DNA of 64,000 nt, from NCBI RefSeq assembly GCF_014805685.1, contig NC_060887.1, forward strand, positions 35,567,463 through 35,631,462, given 5' to 3'. This stretch comes from Silurus meridionalis (Eukaryota; Chordata; Actinopteri; Siluriformes; Siluridae). The notes below the pieces were generated by a model. It made no database searches. It was not told the DNA's origin and saw only the letters and a program-made list of their open reading frames with translations. The first letter of the stretch is position 1, and each line of letters begins with the position of its first letter. Positions 48,631 to 59,973 of this stretch are shown one piece after another. The position numbers were made by a program, and so were the translations under genes.

Positions 48631-49430
48631 TATTTACATTTACAGCATTTGGCAGATGCCCGTATCCAGAGTGACTTACATTTTGACATTTTGTCATTTT
48701 ATACAACTAACTGGTTGAGGGTTATGAGGGCCACGCCCATGGGCCCTCATAACAGATCACTGTTACCGGCAGTGGTAGCTTGGTGTGGCTGGGATTTCAA
48801 CTCGCAACTTTTGCATCCAAACTCTAATGTCCTAATCGCTAAGCTACCCCTTCCCCCATTTATGGCATTAGGCTGATGTCCTTATCCAGATCGACTTACA
48901 TTTTGTCTTTTTATACAACTGAGCGGCTGGTTTATAGGACTGTGGTGAGACCTGCGATGTTGAATGGTTTAGAGACAGTGGCATTGAGTAAAAAACGAGG
49001 ATGGACAGGATTCGAAATGAGTTTATTAGAGGGACAGCCCATTTAGGATGTTTTGGAGACAAGGTGAGGGAGGCGAGATTGAGATGGTTTGGACATGTGG
49101 AGGGACATGGGTTATATTGGTAGGAGAATGCTGTGGATGGAGCCACCAGGAAGGAGGAAAAGAGGAAGGCCGAGGAGGAGGTTTATGGATGTGGTGAGGG
49201 AAGACATGCAGGTAGTTGGTGTGAAAGAGGCAGATGTAGAGGACAGGGTGGTATGGAGACGGATGATCCGCTGTGGCGACCCCTAATGGGAGCAGCCGAA
49301 AGAAGGAGAAGAAGATACAAATGAGCGGCTGAGGGTTGAGGGTCTTGCTCAGGGGCCCATCAGTGGCCGCTTTGTGTGGCTGGGATTTCAACTCACAACC
49401 TTAACCACTGAGCTACCACTTCCTATGGAT
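48631..49430 (+). repeat. Interspersed AACTGAGCAG-family repeats in intron 5, one split by a LINE
   Basis: A first copy (about 48640-48850) shows GCATTTGGCAGATGCCCGTA and ends CTAAGCTACCCCTTCCC. A second begins directly after it (TTATGGCATTAGGCTGATGT) and is interrupted at 48930 by RTE-like copy 4. It resumes at 49315 and ends ACTGAGCTACCACTTCC. Two adjacent copies suggest the family tolerates tandem insertion. Confidence 0.8.
48930..49314 (+). mobile_element. RTE-like LINE copy 4, 5'-truncated, with 17-bp target duplication
   Basis: Plus-strand C-terminal end: RLRWFGHV, then GYIGRRMLWMEPPGRRKRGR. It ends with GATCCGCTGTGGCGACCCCT, GCAGCCGAAAGAAGG and an AGAAG tail. ATACAACTGAGCGGCTG (48913-48929) and ATACAAATGAGCGGCTG (49315-49331) flank it with one mismatch. 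They form a clean target-site duplication that shows the exact insertion point inside another repeat. A small internal deletion joins the GAGTAAAAAACGAGGATGGA region. Confidence 0.92.
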
Positions 49431-50068
49431 TTCTAATAAGACAGTCTAATTGAGGGTTGTATAACCTAAAACTGATTGATTGATTGATTGATTGATCGTA
49501 CTTTTAACATTAAACAATAGGTTTATATATGAAGCTCTTCAATCACTGAGTGCTTCACTCACATGTTGTCAGACCATCAGTTCTCCACAAGAGGGAGCCA
49601 GGAGCACTCTTCTAGCTTTGTATTTGTTCAGAATTCACTTCCATTTACAGGCTGCCCATATCCAGACTGATTTACAGTGTAGTCTTTGCTTGGAAAAAGA
49701 ATATACATCCTCATGCTACAAAGGCCAGAATCTGAGCATTAAAGCTTAAAACCCTGTTTATTCGGGATGAACTGATGAGTAATCATTCATAAATTAAAAC
49801 AGTTATATAGTCAACCCCTGATTACTCGTGGCTTGGAAAATGTGCGGGTTGTCCAAAATGTGCGTATTTTCAGAACTCTTAGAACGTGACCCCCACGAGT
49901 GTCCACGGGAACACTGTATTCCTAATGTATTTAACTGTGTAAAGCTGTTACGTGACAGTGTTCATAGTTAAAAGTGCTATAGAAAAAATTGGCAGAATTG
50001 ATTCACTACCATACAGACTAGTTATTTTTGTATTTAATTATTATGCATGTGCTCCTGTTCTTTGACAG

Positions 50069-50227
50069 ATTTTGACCATGGATGAAGTGAGCATCGGGAG
50101 GATCAGTAAGCAGTGGACAGGGCTTCTCCGAGAGGTCTTTACCGACACCGATAACTTTGGGATCCAGTTTCCTATGGACCTCGACGTCCGAATGAAAGCA
50201 GTGATGATTGGACTCTGCTTTCTCATT
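50069..50227 (+). CDS. plscr: Scramblase coding exon 5 (Ca-binding segment and helix)
   Basis: Acceptor GACAG (50064-50068) and donor GTGAGT (50228). Residues 167-219. [11 protein letters not shown] corresponds to the basic nuclear-import segment of human PLSCR1 (GKISKHWTG). The acidic stretch from Asp192 to Asp203 ([12 protein letters not shown]) corresponds to the EF-hand-like calcium-binding segment. The terminal hydrophobic helix starts at about Met208 ([11 protein letters not shown]). All key acidic residues are kept. Confidence 0.95.
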
Positions 50228-51037
50228 GTGAGTACAGTAATGAGACTGACAGAATACAAAGGTTAGGATTTTCTTCATCACATTTTACCCTGTCTAAGCG
50301 TAGTTAATGGATGATCAGCAGAAACGGATGAAAATTCACAAAATTGGTTTTGAAAGGAATTTGGTTAAAAATAATCCAAATAAAATAAATACCAAACATT
50401 TGAAGAGCATCTGAGGAAGGTTGCCTTGACCTCTAACATGCTTACATTTGAGTGATTCTACTCTTCTAGAGCTGAATACAAGCCCTACAATGTACTGTAG
50501 ACACACATACAGTCTTACTTTTTTTTCTCAAACCAACTGAGCTACACAATACAAAAAGTCTAGCAACACTAACGACAGAAAACCAGTGAAAAAAAAAGAA
50601 ATTAAGAGAAAAGGTGTTTCCTGACTATTAATCACACAGAAAATAAAATAATAACTAAGAAAAAAAATGGCTTCATGTATGAAGCTACTCACAATAACAT
50701 TATAATATAATATTTCTAATAATAAAAAAATAAAAGCAAAAATCTTTTTTTTAATGCTAAAATGTTAAACATGGCTTAGCTTTTAGGATTAAGGTTTTTA
50801 TTTGTCTCGTAAGTGTAAATATAAATGTCAGTGCAATATAGAAACAGATTTTGTATGGAGGTAATTTTATAAAATATTACATTTAAATGTTTGACTAACA
50901 ACTCAAATGGCTCATTTATTTTAGACATTCTCTTGCATATAACCTCTATTTAAGAGTTATTTTTACCTCTATTTAAGTTTTTTGCTCAACACATGCCATT
51001 TTTTTATCTTTCCTGTTTCTGATGCTTCTGTTCACAG

Positions 51038-51067
51038 GACTTTATGTATTTCGAGTCGAACAACTAA
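51038..51067 (+). CDS. plscr: Scramblase final coding exon
   Basis: Acceptor TTCACAG (51031-51037). It encodes DFMYFESNN and the stop TAA (51065-51067), finishing the C-terminal helix at about residue 224 with a very short extracellular tail. The FMxFE ending is the family hallmark. The 3' untranslated region cannot be bounded with confidence; AATAAA motifs occur near 51533 and 51907. Confidence 0.92.
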   Translation, partial: DFMYFESNN

Positions 51068-53405
51068 CGCCTGAGCGGGAGCATGAGGAACGAAAAGAAG
51101 CAGGAAGAACGAGAGTTGCAGTCTGTTCCAGATAGACAACTCGGATGAGTTTGTCAAAGTTCTGCGTGTCTGCGGGTTTATGGTTACAATTCAAGATTGC
51201 ATATGCTTAGCCAGGATTATACCGTAATCGCCCGCTTTACCGCGGTTCGAATCTCACGCCCCCGGTTGGTTTACCGTGGAATTGCGTTTTTACTTTGGCT
51301 GATTTTCCCGGTCTATCTCAGATAGCACGATAGACCAAAAAACATATAGGGGATTGTTTTAATGGAGTTTGATGTTGAAATAATGGAATTTATTCATAAA
51401 AATGGTATTAGTTATTAAATTTTATAAATTTATAAATTAAAGTAAAATATTAATACAGTACAGTAAGCTAAGAATGCGCTGATGTGTATCTCTAACTCCG
51501 CCTCCTTTTTGACATCATAGGACACTTCAACCAATAAACAAGCAGAGAAACTACGCACTGTATTATACATGTACTCACTATAAATGTGATACAGTCCACT
51601 GCATTTCTACCAATTGCCACAAAATTCATCTCGCTATATTCTAGAAATAACAAAAGTTTGAACAATGAGAAAAATGGCCTGGCAATAGAACAGGACAATT
51701 TCAAGTTTAAGTCAAATGAATACAAAGAATGTGAATTATAGTGGATGATAAATTGTCATCTATATTTGATCTACTGGAACCTTGTCATTGGAATAATAGG
51801 ACTAATGTCAGATATTTCTTTCTATTCCATTTTTAACTTTTTTTGCCTTCTTGCTTTCACTCGTTCCACAGTCTAGGGTTGTAAGACTGGTATTTAACTG
51901 GTCAGTCAAATAAAATACAGGAATAATAGCACCACTATAAATGCATTGCTCATGGTAACATGGACGTTTCTTTCTCGCTTTCTTACTTGCTTTCTGAAAC
52001 CTGCTTCCTGAAACGGACCCCCACTGATTCTTTATTAAATCCATAACCTTTATATAGAGAATTCATAGACATGTACTGGAAAAAAAGTTTAGATTAGACA
52101 TATACATTGTGTTTTTTTTTTTTTTTTTTATTTAATGTCATGGAGGTTGAGTTTCTCTGAATCATTATCTAGTTTGAATATGTGCAATGATGCTTTGAGT
52201 TAAATCCCCTAACAGCCTGCCTGCCTCAGACGATAAAACCTGTAGATAACCGAGAGCTGTAAGTGTGCAGTGTAAAGGTGTAGTGATTTTGGCTTGTGTT
52301 CCTGCTTAACATAAAAATCTACAAATGCAAAAGTAGAAGGTTTATGACTGGCACTGCAGCGTACTCTAACGCTCAGACTACTGACCAAATTGTTATGATT
52401 ACTCTATTCTATACCACAGCACTGTGGAAGTGATTCTCGGTTTATTTTCTGTAACAGCAGCACAGAGAGTAGTGCTAACTCTAAAGCCCGCCCGAACAAA
52501 TGACTATATTAATAGTATCAGCTATTTAATACGGACAGTCTGTTATTTAATATGGTGACGCTTTCGGTAAGATGTTTATAGAACATTTAATGGAAATAGA
52601 CTCCAGTGTCAAGTCTTCATAAAAAGACTGTATACTTTGCTTTCAAGCTTTCTTTTTTTTTTGTATAAAAAATACATTGATTTAAAGAAAGGAAAGAATT
52701 GTCTACAGAATTAAAGGGAATTACTGTAGAAATGTATCATCAACTACAGCATTTATAATTAGATGCAAATCATTTGCTGTGGTATAAAAGGAATAAAACA
52801 GGAATTCTGCTTGGCTGTCGTGACTGGAAAAAGAAAACCTGTAACATTTACATACATATACATTTACTTTTTTTTTTTTTTTATATATATATATATATAT
52901 ATATTTCAATCAATAATATACATCACTGGAAAGCCATTTTCCATCTAATAAATTTTTTCATATATGCTACTGTATTAATTATCTATTTATTTTGTCTGTG
53001 TGTATTTTCATTATACTTGTTTCAATAGTAATTCTTCTGCTTTTTTATTATTTTTTCCTTTGGCAAACTTTTTTTTTAAATAATTGTAGTACCAAATGTT
53101 TCCGATAGAGGGCAGCAGCAGCCTGTTTAACCCGTGCACCTACTATCTACACTGTATCCTTTTTTTTTTTCTTTTTTTTTATGCAAACGTACACTTTTTT
53201 TTGTTACTCAGGTACTCATGCATGCAACGTATGCTTGCACTTTATAAATCTCCCTGTTGTTCACTGGATGCCGGTTGTGCTAGTTGATACCGATTGTATT
53301 CTATGTACTGACTTGTTCTACAGGTTTTTATTAAAAATCATTTATTTTCAGCTTTCAGTCATCTCTGAGGCTATTATTCAGTTGTTTTTCTGGTATGTTC
53401 TGTAC
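51068..53405. other. 3' flank of the scramblase gene, no further gene seen
   Basis: 51225-51330 contains TTACCGCGGTTCGAATCTCA and a second TTACCGTGG. It resembles an old DNA element and is not a tRNA. Poly-T runs lie at 52110-52129 and 52868-52882, and a short (TA)n at 52883-52905. Small open frames here are not convincing. Confidence 0.5.
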
Positions 53406-53411
53406 CATAAA

Positions 53412-53892
53412 TACACTATATGGACAAAAGTGTGGACTCCTGTCCACATGTGCTTCTTTTTGAACATCCATTTTCTGTTCTAATAACCGGCACTCCTGGG
53501 AAGACGTTCCACTAGATTTTAGAGTTTGCTTTTGGGTGGGTTTGTGCTCGTTCAGCCACATAGCCATTGGTGAAGTCAGGTACTGATGTAGGTCAGGTGA
53601 ATAGGCCTGGGGTGCAGTCAGCGTTCCAGTTAATCCTGAAGGTGTTGAGGTCAGAGCTCTACCGCTGGTCACTCAACCCATGTAAATCATATCTTCATGG
53701 AGTTGGGTTGGTGCACAGGGGTATTGTCATGGTGGAACAGGTTTGGATCTCCTAGTTCAAGTGCAGGGAAAATTTGATGCTTAAAGGTTGTAATGTTCAC
53801 AGTTGTGTTCCTCCTTCACTTTTATGGTAACTGTTTGGAGGAAAACCACAAATGGATAGAAAAGTAATACTTTTGTTCAGATTGTATATCTT
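53412..53892. mobile_element. MITE / non-autonomous Tc1-mariner element
   Basis: Left end TACACTATATGGACAAAAGT. The right end is decayed (AATACTTTTGTTCAGATTGT). Internal GGGAAGACGTTCCACTAGAT and CATAGCCATTGGTGAAGTCA are landmarks of a common fish family, also seen at 46450 and, by its ends, at 27257. Confidence 0.7.
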
Positions 53893-54756
53893 CTAGGAAC
53901 GTAAATATTCGTAAATATTTGTGTACTTTAAACATTTTATTCCTTATGCACAGGTCAAGGTTTTTTATTTTTTAAAGCTTTTTCAGAGAGGATGAAAAAA
54001 AAGATTGTGGGTGTGATGTAATCTGATCCATTTAAAACTGCCAGAACAGTTTTTGTATTAATAATCAAGGGCCATCATTCATCACTTCGGTTCCACACTG
54101 GCATTTGCAACACTTTACCCAGACTTTCTCGACAGCAGCTAATTTCACCCATCACAGCAGTATTGATTTAAACTGCTAGAGAAATATATCATTCGAAATG
54201 AACAATGAATTATAAATACACATACAATCACTTTTACAAAACTTCAGCATCAACTTTAGTCCTTCGACATACTGTATATCTACAATAAGGGACTATATGT
54301 AATTAAACACATTTTGTTTGGTTCTGAAGCTCCTGAAGAAGCTGTAAAAGGGCCTCCCCAACTTCTAATATTCTCTTAACTTGATGAGATTAATTTCCCT
54401 CCAATATGTCCGAGTACATTGCTCAGTTATTAACCCAGTACCCTCAGTATAGATACGCAGCTCCATTTCAGGATTCTCCCACCACCATGCTTCACTGTCT
54501 TCATTTGGATGTATGCACAATGCTGAAAGGTGTTGTGTAGTTTTAATTTGTCTAAATGTTTAAATGCCTTGTGTATATATTAGTTGAGAATCTGAGATGT
54601 GTATGCAGTGTAAAGAGCTGGGATGATCACCCTGCCATTCAATGTTGATTCTAACTATATGCTGTGTGTGTAAATATAAATAGTAATGTGAAAAAAATTT
54701 GCCCTTTTAAAAAATACAGATCATCAAACATATTACACAAAATGTATATAACATTA
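53893..54756. other. No supported gene; possible old Tc1 remnant near 54330-54540
   Basis: TCTCCCACCACCATGCTTCA near 54475 is reminiscent of Tc1 transposase DNA read in reverse, but frames and ends are gone. Confidence 0.4.
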
Positions 54757-55075
54757 TGTAGGCATAACATTATGACCACCTGCCTAATATTGTGTTGGTC
54801 CCCCTTATGCTGCTAAAACAGTCGTGACCCATCGAGCATCAACAGCATGAACTTCTTCAGCAGTTTAAACTACAGGAACTCGTGTGTTGGATCGGACCAC
54901 ACGGATCAGCCTTCACTCCCCACGTGCATCAATGAGCCTCGGCCGCCCACGACCCTGTCACCGGTTCACCACTGTTCTTTTCTTGGAGCACTTTTGAAAG
55001 ATACTTACCATTGCAGACCTCTGCTCTGAACCCAGTCGTCTAGACGTCACAATTTGTCAAACTCAATCAAATCCT
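54757..55075 (+). repeat. Interspersed repeat family with CATAACATTATGACCACCTG end, copy 1
   Basis: Landmarks: CATAACATTATGACCACCTG, TTGTGTTGGTCCCCC, CATGAACTTCTTCAGCAGTT, CCGGTTCACCACTGTTC, CCAGTCGTCTAGACGTCAC. An inverted copy is at 61437-61800. A protein-like reading (NEPRPPTTLSPVHHCSFLGA) recurs in many fish genomes, but the element's superfamily is not clear to me. Confidence 0.7.
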
Positions 55076-56287
55076 TACACTTGCCCATTTTTCCAGCTTT
55101 TAACACGTCAACTTTTAGGACAAAATGTTCACTTGCTGCTCTAAAATATATCCACCCACTAAAAGGTGCCATTGTATATATACAGGTAGGTGTGTGTTTA
55201 TATGTATACTATACTCGCAGTATAACTAAAAACTAAAGTATCTGAATTTTCGTTTCCCTCTCACACTATAAATAAAGCAGAAGATGGATGCAGCTTCTCT
55301 CCTGAGCAGAAGCTTTTCCGTAATGTAATGAACGGTGTTGCGTCATTTCATGATGTCTGGGTTCCTTGTGATTATATGTTCCCTTGAAGTGTGCTTATTA
55401 AGTCAATTAAGGTTTTTACGATTGCAGACAGTATAATTGAATCCAATATCACTTGAAGCCAATTCTGAAGAAGAATAATAAGGGATGTTGGATCTGAACT
55501 GTCTTTTGATCTGTTTTAGGATTCTTTTAGACATGGAGGAATCCTTGCAACATTCCTACAGGCAAAGCTACTAATAAAGGCTGGATGCTGAGTTCACAAA
55601 CAGAGCTGTAGTTCTAGGGTAATGATGGGGAGTAAGTTTGTGGCCACAAGGGACATGAGACGGGTGAATTAATCTAGCAAAATCCAGGCTTTGTGGGTCC
55701 ACACTGCAAAAATGAAAGAGGCAGGGTGCAACAGTAAATTATAGAGCGCGACCGAATTGCTTTCATTCATTTTCAGGAGAGTGGAAGTGGTGCAGCCATG
55801 TTTATTTAGGAACATTTATGCAACCAATGAAGCTGGATAATCCTTGTACTAAGAAATTCAACATAGATTATAATGCTACTTTCTGTTTTATAAGGTGAAA
55901 AATACAAGATGAGCAAGTTGGCAGGATTTGCAATGCTAAAAATTTCTAATGATATTATTCAATTAATGCGTTTTATATCATACTATTTGTTTATACTGTT
56001 TCGACCCAGTATAGGGTTAGGTCACACAGAGTAAATAGGGATTCAAGGGAATTAATATCTTTATAGCAAACACAAAACCAGAGGCACACAAAAAGTTTGC
56101 TACACAAAGTGCTGGTATATTGTTGACACATTATTTACATACATATACACAGCTGTACAATGGCATGTCTTCAGTGTGGGCCAGGGCCAAAACAATAAAT
56201 GAAAGAGTTTGATTTGAATGCTTCCTTCTCTGAAACAAAATTGACAAAAATACAATCAGACTTCCCTAACCCTTACATAACTTTCTT
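55076..56287. other. No supported feature
   Basis: Unique AT-rich sequence; no coding, RNA or named repeat signal seen. Confidence 0.55.
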
Positions 56288-56481
56288 TCGGCTTCTCCCA
56301 TTAGGGGTCGCCACAGCGGATCATCCACATGTTTGATTTGGCAAATGTTTTTTTTTTTTTTTATGCTGGATGCCCTTCCTAACGCAACCCTCCCCATTTA
56401 TCCGGGCTTGGGACCGGCACTAAGAGTGTCTGTCAGCGGTGAGAGCGCTGCATCCTAACCACTAGACCACCAGGGGACCAT
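56288..56481 (-). mobile_element. tRNA-derived SINE, copy 1
   Basis: On the minus strand it starts GGTCCCCTGGTGGTCTAGTG with a decayed polymerase III A box, continues with the CACTCTTAGTGCCGGTCCCA region, GGTTGCGTTAGGAAGGGCAT and CCAGCAT. It finishes with GATCCGCTGTGGCGACCCCT and CCGAAAG. The middle equals part of the RTE-like LINE leader (18890-18990) and the end equals the LINE 3' tail. The B-box region has been mutated or lost compared with copy 2. Confidence 0.85.
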
Positions 56482-57019
56482 AGTCTTACAAAAATACATA
56501 GAAAAGAAATCCCACCGCAAAGGAAAAGGCAGCCACACCCATATTGCCGGTAAACTAAGTGATATTGTACAGTGTTAGATATACACTGAAATGAACAAGT
56601 CCGAAAGGGCAAACCAAACTCGGGTTCGTCAAAACGATAACAAACTTTTACCTAACTAAACAAAAAAGCACCAACAACACACCATACACCACAACAATCA
56701 CCCTCCCCAGTTGCTTCTCTTCTTCCTATTTAAATAGGAGCACCAGTCATGATGTCATGAATGTGGAGATAAGATCAAAGCAGGCTAGGGCAGGCTGGAA
56801 ACTCTGATTAGGAGTTGGACCTCAACACAACAAATACCACGAACGAACGAACAGAACATGGACACAGAATCTCGAGGGTTTTAACAATACATTTATAGTT
56901 ACTTTGTTTCTGTTATAAATATTCAGCTTGTTACTGAGAATCATTTGTCCAGAAGACTTGTCTAGGTTTGTCTACGATTTTTTTTTTAATTAGTAGAATT
57001 TCATATAAGACAATATGTA
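56482..57019. other. No supported feature
   Basis: Unique sequence between the SINE and the old Tc1 copy. Confidence 0.5.
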
Positions 57020-57830
57020 CAGTGCATTTGCAAAAGTATTCAGGCCTTCTTCCTTTTTTTTTTTGTTTTTTTTAATTGTTTTTCCTATTAATCTACACTC
57101 AGTACTTCATAATGACAAAAGTAAACAGAACAGAAAAAGAAATATTACATGTACATATTATATATATATATATATATATATATAGGTCCCCTAGTGGTTA
57201 AGATGCAGCGCTCTCACGGTTGCGACCCGGGTTCGATTCCCGGTCAGGGAACCATCCCCAGCCACTCTCAGTGCCGGTCCCAAGCCCGGATAAATTGGGG
57301 AGGGTTGCGTTAGGAAGGGCATCCAGCGTAAAAACATGTGCCAAATCAAAACGTGCGGAGGATCCGCTGTGGCGACCCCTAACGGGAGAAGCCGAAAGAA
57401 ATATATATATATATGTATATATAGATTGGGGTATTTTCTGTCATTCTTTTCCAAGTTGGGTCAGGGCTCTGGCTGGGCCACTCTAGGACATTTACAGAGT
57501 TTCCCTAAGCCAGTCCTGTGTTGTTTTGGCTGTGTGCTTAGGGTCATTGTCATTCAGGAAGGTGAACCTTCCGGCCAGCCTGAGGTCCTCAGCACTGTGG
57601 AGCTAGTTTTTTATTGAGGGTATTTATGTACTTTACTCTATTCAGCTTTCCCTCAACTCTGACCAGAGGAAAAAACACCCCTGTAGCAAATTGTTGCCAC
57701 CATCATGCTGAGATGGTTTTGGGCAGGTGATGAGCAGTGACTGATTTCCTCCAGATATAATGGCCAAAAGGCTTAACCTTGGTTTCATCACATCTTAGAA
57801 TATTGTTTTCTTTTTTTGGCTAGACACGTC
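57020..57830 (-). mobile_element. Very old Tc1-like transposon, interrupted by a SINE
   Basis: Left end near 57021 has GTGCATTTGCAAAAGTATTC and CTTCATAATGACAAAAG, typical of a Tc1 family. On the minus strand decayed transposase pieces occur in order: DETKVKPFGHYIW near 57750-57795, a DND-like motif near 57545 and a SPDL-like motif near 57465. The SINE at 57184-57401 and TA repeats split the element. Confidence 0.7.
57184..57401 (+). mobile_element. tRNA-derived SINE, copy 2, inserted into (TA)n
   Basis: The 5' head GGTCCCCTAGTGGTTAAGAT resembles a tRNA A box, and GGTTCGATTCCCGGTCAGGG contains a B box. The body shares GGGTTGCGTTAGGAAGGGCA and AAAACATGTGCCAAATCAAA with the RTE-like LINE leader and ends GATCCGCTGTGGCGACCCCT with GCCGAAAGAA, the LINE tail. 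Both flanks are TA repeats (57157-57183 and 57402-57423), so the target duplication cannot be delimited. The pol III boxes look usable by eye. Confidence 0.9.
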
Positions 57831-57939
57831 CACAAAGAACAGTAGAATTCACAGCCAATAAAGGCTAAACTTTTTTTTATTGGCATGTAGGAACAGTTTA
57901 ATGCTATTGTATACTTAATTGCAAATTTTACAGAGCAAT

Positions 57940-58290
57940 TTAAAGGGCTTTCCAGATGGTGGCTATGGCTTCCTGTAGCTTTGCACATCCGATTTAAAAC
58001 ACTGATGCTTGTTGACAAAGCTAAAAAAAAAAAAAAAAGCTGAACAGACACGTCCTTGTAGGGATTAATCAAATTTATTACCACCACATTCCCAGTGTGC
58101 CACTAACATGCCCTGACTGGACCCATAATTTCTCAAGACAAAGGAAATCACAGATTAAGGCTTGTCTCTGTTTTACCACCCGCATGGTCAAATGAGTTTC
58201 CCTAGGCTTTTTAAACAGCTCAGCAAGTTGAAATCCGAACTCTTTCACAAGCATTCAAACAATCACCAATTCCCATTTGCCTCACACTGT
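57940..58290 (+). mobile_element. Degenerate L2-type LINE fragment
   Basis: CCGATTTAAAACACTGATGC matches the RFKTL-coding part of the L2 copy at 35236-35993, and the sequence ends in a region like its CNELP segment. No frame survives. Confidence 0.7.
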
Positions 58291-58299
58291 TTTTTTCTA

Positions 58300-59130
58300 T
58301 TCTAGCTCATTGTATGTACTCTTCTCTAACAGTGTTTCCATTTTAAGTTTCAGAATATGGCCACATTGCCTCATTATAGCTCATCTATTTTTTTGTACTT
58401 GCTTATTTCTCCAGTTCCAGCTGTCAAGTGGATTCTAATGACGGGAAAATAGCAGAACACATTTTCAATTAGTTTAATTACAGGATGAATTCAGTCCTTA
58501 CAAATCTGCTTGTTGCGCCTGGATGAATCACAAACCACAGTGGTCTAACACACAGAGTTTTTGATTAATTAATCAATATTCAATCAAGATTACATAATTG
58601 GTTTCAGCTTAGAGTGTCACTAAAATATGTTAATTATATTTTGATTAGTCTTCAAGCTAAGACCTGTTAAATCAGGCACTTTAAAGATTAGATAAATGGA
58701 ATTATGAGTTTTTTTCATTTATTTTCCTGAAAAGTGAAATAATACATATAGAGCATATAGGGATATTTCCTAGTTGGATTAAATGAGCATTGAGTTACTT
58801 TATAATATGATTACACCTTTTGCAATAGTGGTCAGAATGAAAACAGAATGCTTCAGATGTAAATCATAACAATTCATAGTGACTCATCATTCACAAGGCC
58901 AAGCTGTTGCTTACTTATAACGTCAGTCCATAATTATTAATCAGTAAAGCTGTGTTTGATGTTAGCAATCAATTCTGTTAAAACAATGCAGTTTTTGCAT
59001 TGTAACTAATTTGCATACGGTAAGTACTCTTGAAATGACCATGTGTAGATCAATACGAAACTGTAATCAGTTCAATTATATCCAATGTTTAAGCATGCAT
59101 TAGTGAGATATTACACTAACAAAAACTTTC
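58300..59130. other. AT-rich candidate regulatory sequence, no gene
   Basis: Free of recognisable repeats and rich in homeodomain-type cores such as GATTAATTAATCAATATTC and CATAATTATTAATCAG. Constraint cannot be tested here. Confidence 0.3.
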
Positions 59131-59136
59131 TACTAC

Positions 59137-59320
59137 ATTTATGGCATTTGGTAGATGTTTTTCAAAACGGCTTACGTTTATCTCATTTATAAAACTGAGC
59201 AGCTATGGGGTTAAGGGCCTTGCTCAGAGGCCTAGGAGTGGCAGCTTGGTGTGACTGGGATTTAACTCATGACTTTGGAATCCAAAATCCAATGCCTTAA
59301 CCACAAAGATACCACCTTCC
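59137..59320 (+). repeat. Interspersed fish repeat (AACTGAGCAG family), copy 4
   Basis: CATTTATGGCATTTGGTAGA, AAACTGAGCAGCTATGG and CCTTAACCACAAAGATACCA follow the family order. Confidence 0.8.
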
Positions 59321-59532
59321 TTGTAACTAGTAGAAAAGAAACCTTATAAAACTATTATTTGACCTAGATGTGACCTTGACCCTCTTTGGATCAATTCTAA
59401 AATCTAATAATTTTAATTTGCTATTCATTCTGCTTTTTCATTGTTAAACAAGCTAGAACAGTATATTTTGTGTTTTGGGTTACATCCTGCTTCATCTGTC
59501 TTTGTAAACCTCACAAAGGCTTTGCTTGTGAG

Positions 59533-59973
59533 TACAGCTAGTCCCTAAAGGAGATGAATTCTGATGACCCCATTGTAACTTGAAAATATCATAAGACGAG
59601 GCATGGCCCCGCCTACCCAGGAGTCTTAAAGAGAAATGATCAGAATGTGGCAGTATAATGTATTTTTGTTAATATTTTAACAAATTATTGTACATAATTT
59701 AGCGAAACCATAAACTTTACAGTATATATGTATGTGGCAGCTGGTGCGTGGACGAGTGCTGGTTTGCGAGTGGAGGGCGGAGCCAGGACCGCTCTGTTCC
59801 AGTGTCTGGCAATGCAGATAAAAAGTAAAGAGGCAAAAAATTGGGTAACATACTGCATATGCTGCTACATCTGCCTGCTGTGTGAAAATGTAAATATTTG
59901 TGCGATTTTGCTGTATCGTTATCGTCATCAAAAAAGCTTAATTCGAACCATCGTAACTCGGGGGTTACCTGTA
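59533..59973. mobile_element. MITE with decayed inverted ends
   Basis: The right end, read on the minus strand, is TACAGGTAACCCCCGAGTTA followed by CGATGGTTCGAATTAAG, a widespread fish terminus. The left end TACAGCTAGTCCCTAAAGGA is a mutated partner. The internal open frames are not genes. Confidence 0.65.

Larger units (their letters stand above)
43023..51067 (+). other. plscr: Phospholipid scramblase gene (PLSCR family), coding span
   Basis: Six coding exons (43023-43102, 43325-43367, 46190-46410, 48160-48321, 50069-50227, 51038-51067) join without frame errors. From the ATG at 43031 they give 228 residues. Family members are palmitoylated, calcium-responsive proteins anchored by one C-terminal helix; they are linked to lipid movement across the plasma membrane and to interferon responses. 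The whole scramblase core is present: PPGLEYLTQ, a cysteine cluster, a 12-residue acidic calcium-binding segment and the terminal helix. The human PLSCR1 N-terminal proline-rich stretch has no counterpart here, so either an upstream exon is unrecognised or the protein is short. Features such as QELE, VITV and IVGYV recall PLSCR5, while FGIQFP with the conserved C-terminus recalls PLSCR1, so the paralogue is unresolved. Confidence 0.93.

Noticed and set aside
51240..51290. Sequence CGCGGTTCGAATCTCACGCC resembling a tRNA T-arm or pol III B box.
   Set aside because: No matching A box, acceptor stem or anticodon arm at the right spacing; more like an old transposon terminus.
57184..57255. tRNA-like head that might be called a tRNA gene.
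   Set aside because: No full cloverleaf can be folded by eye and it is followed by a LINE-derived body, so it is a SINE.
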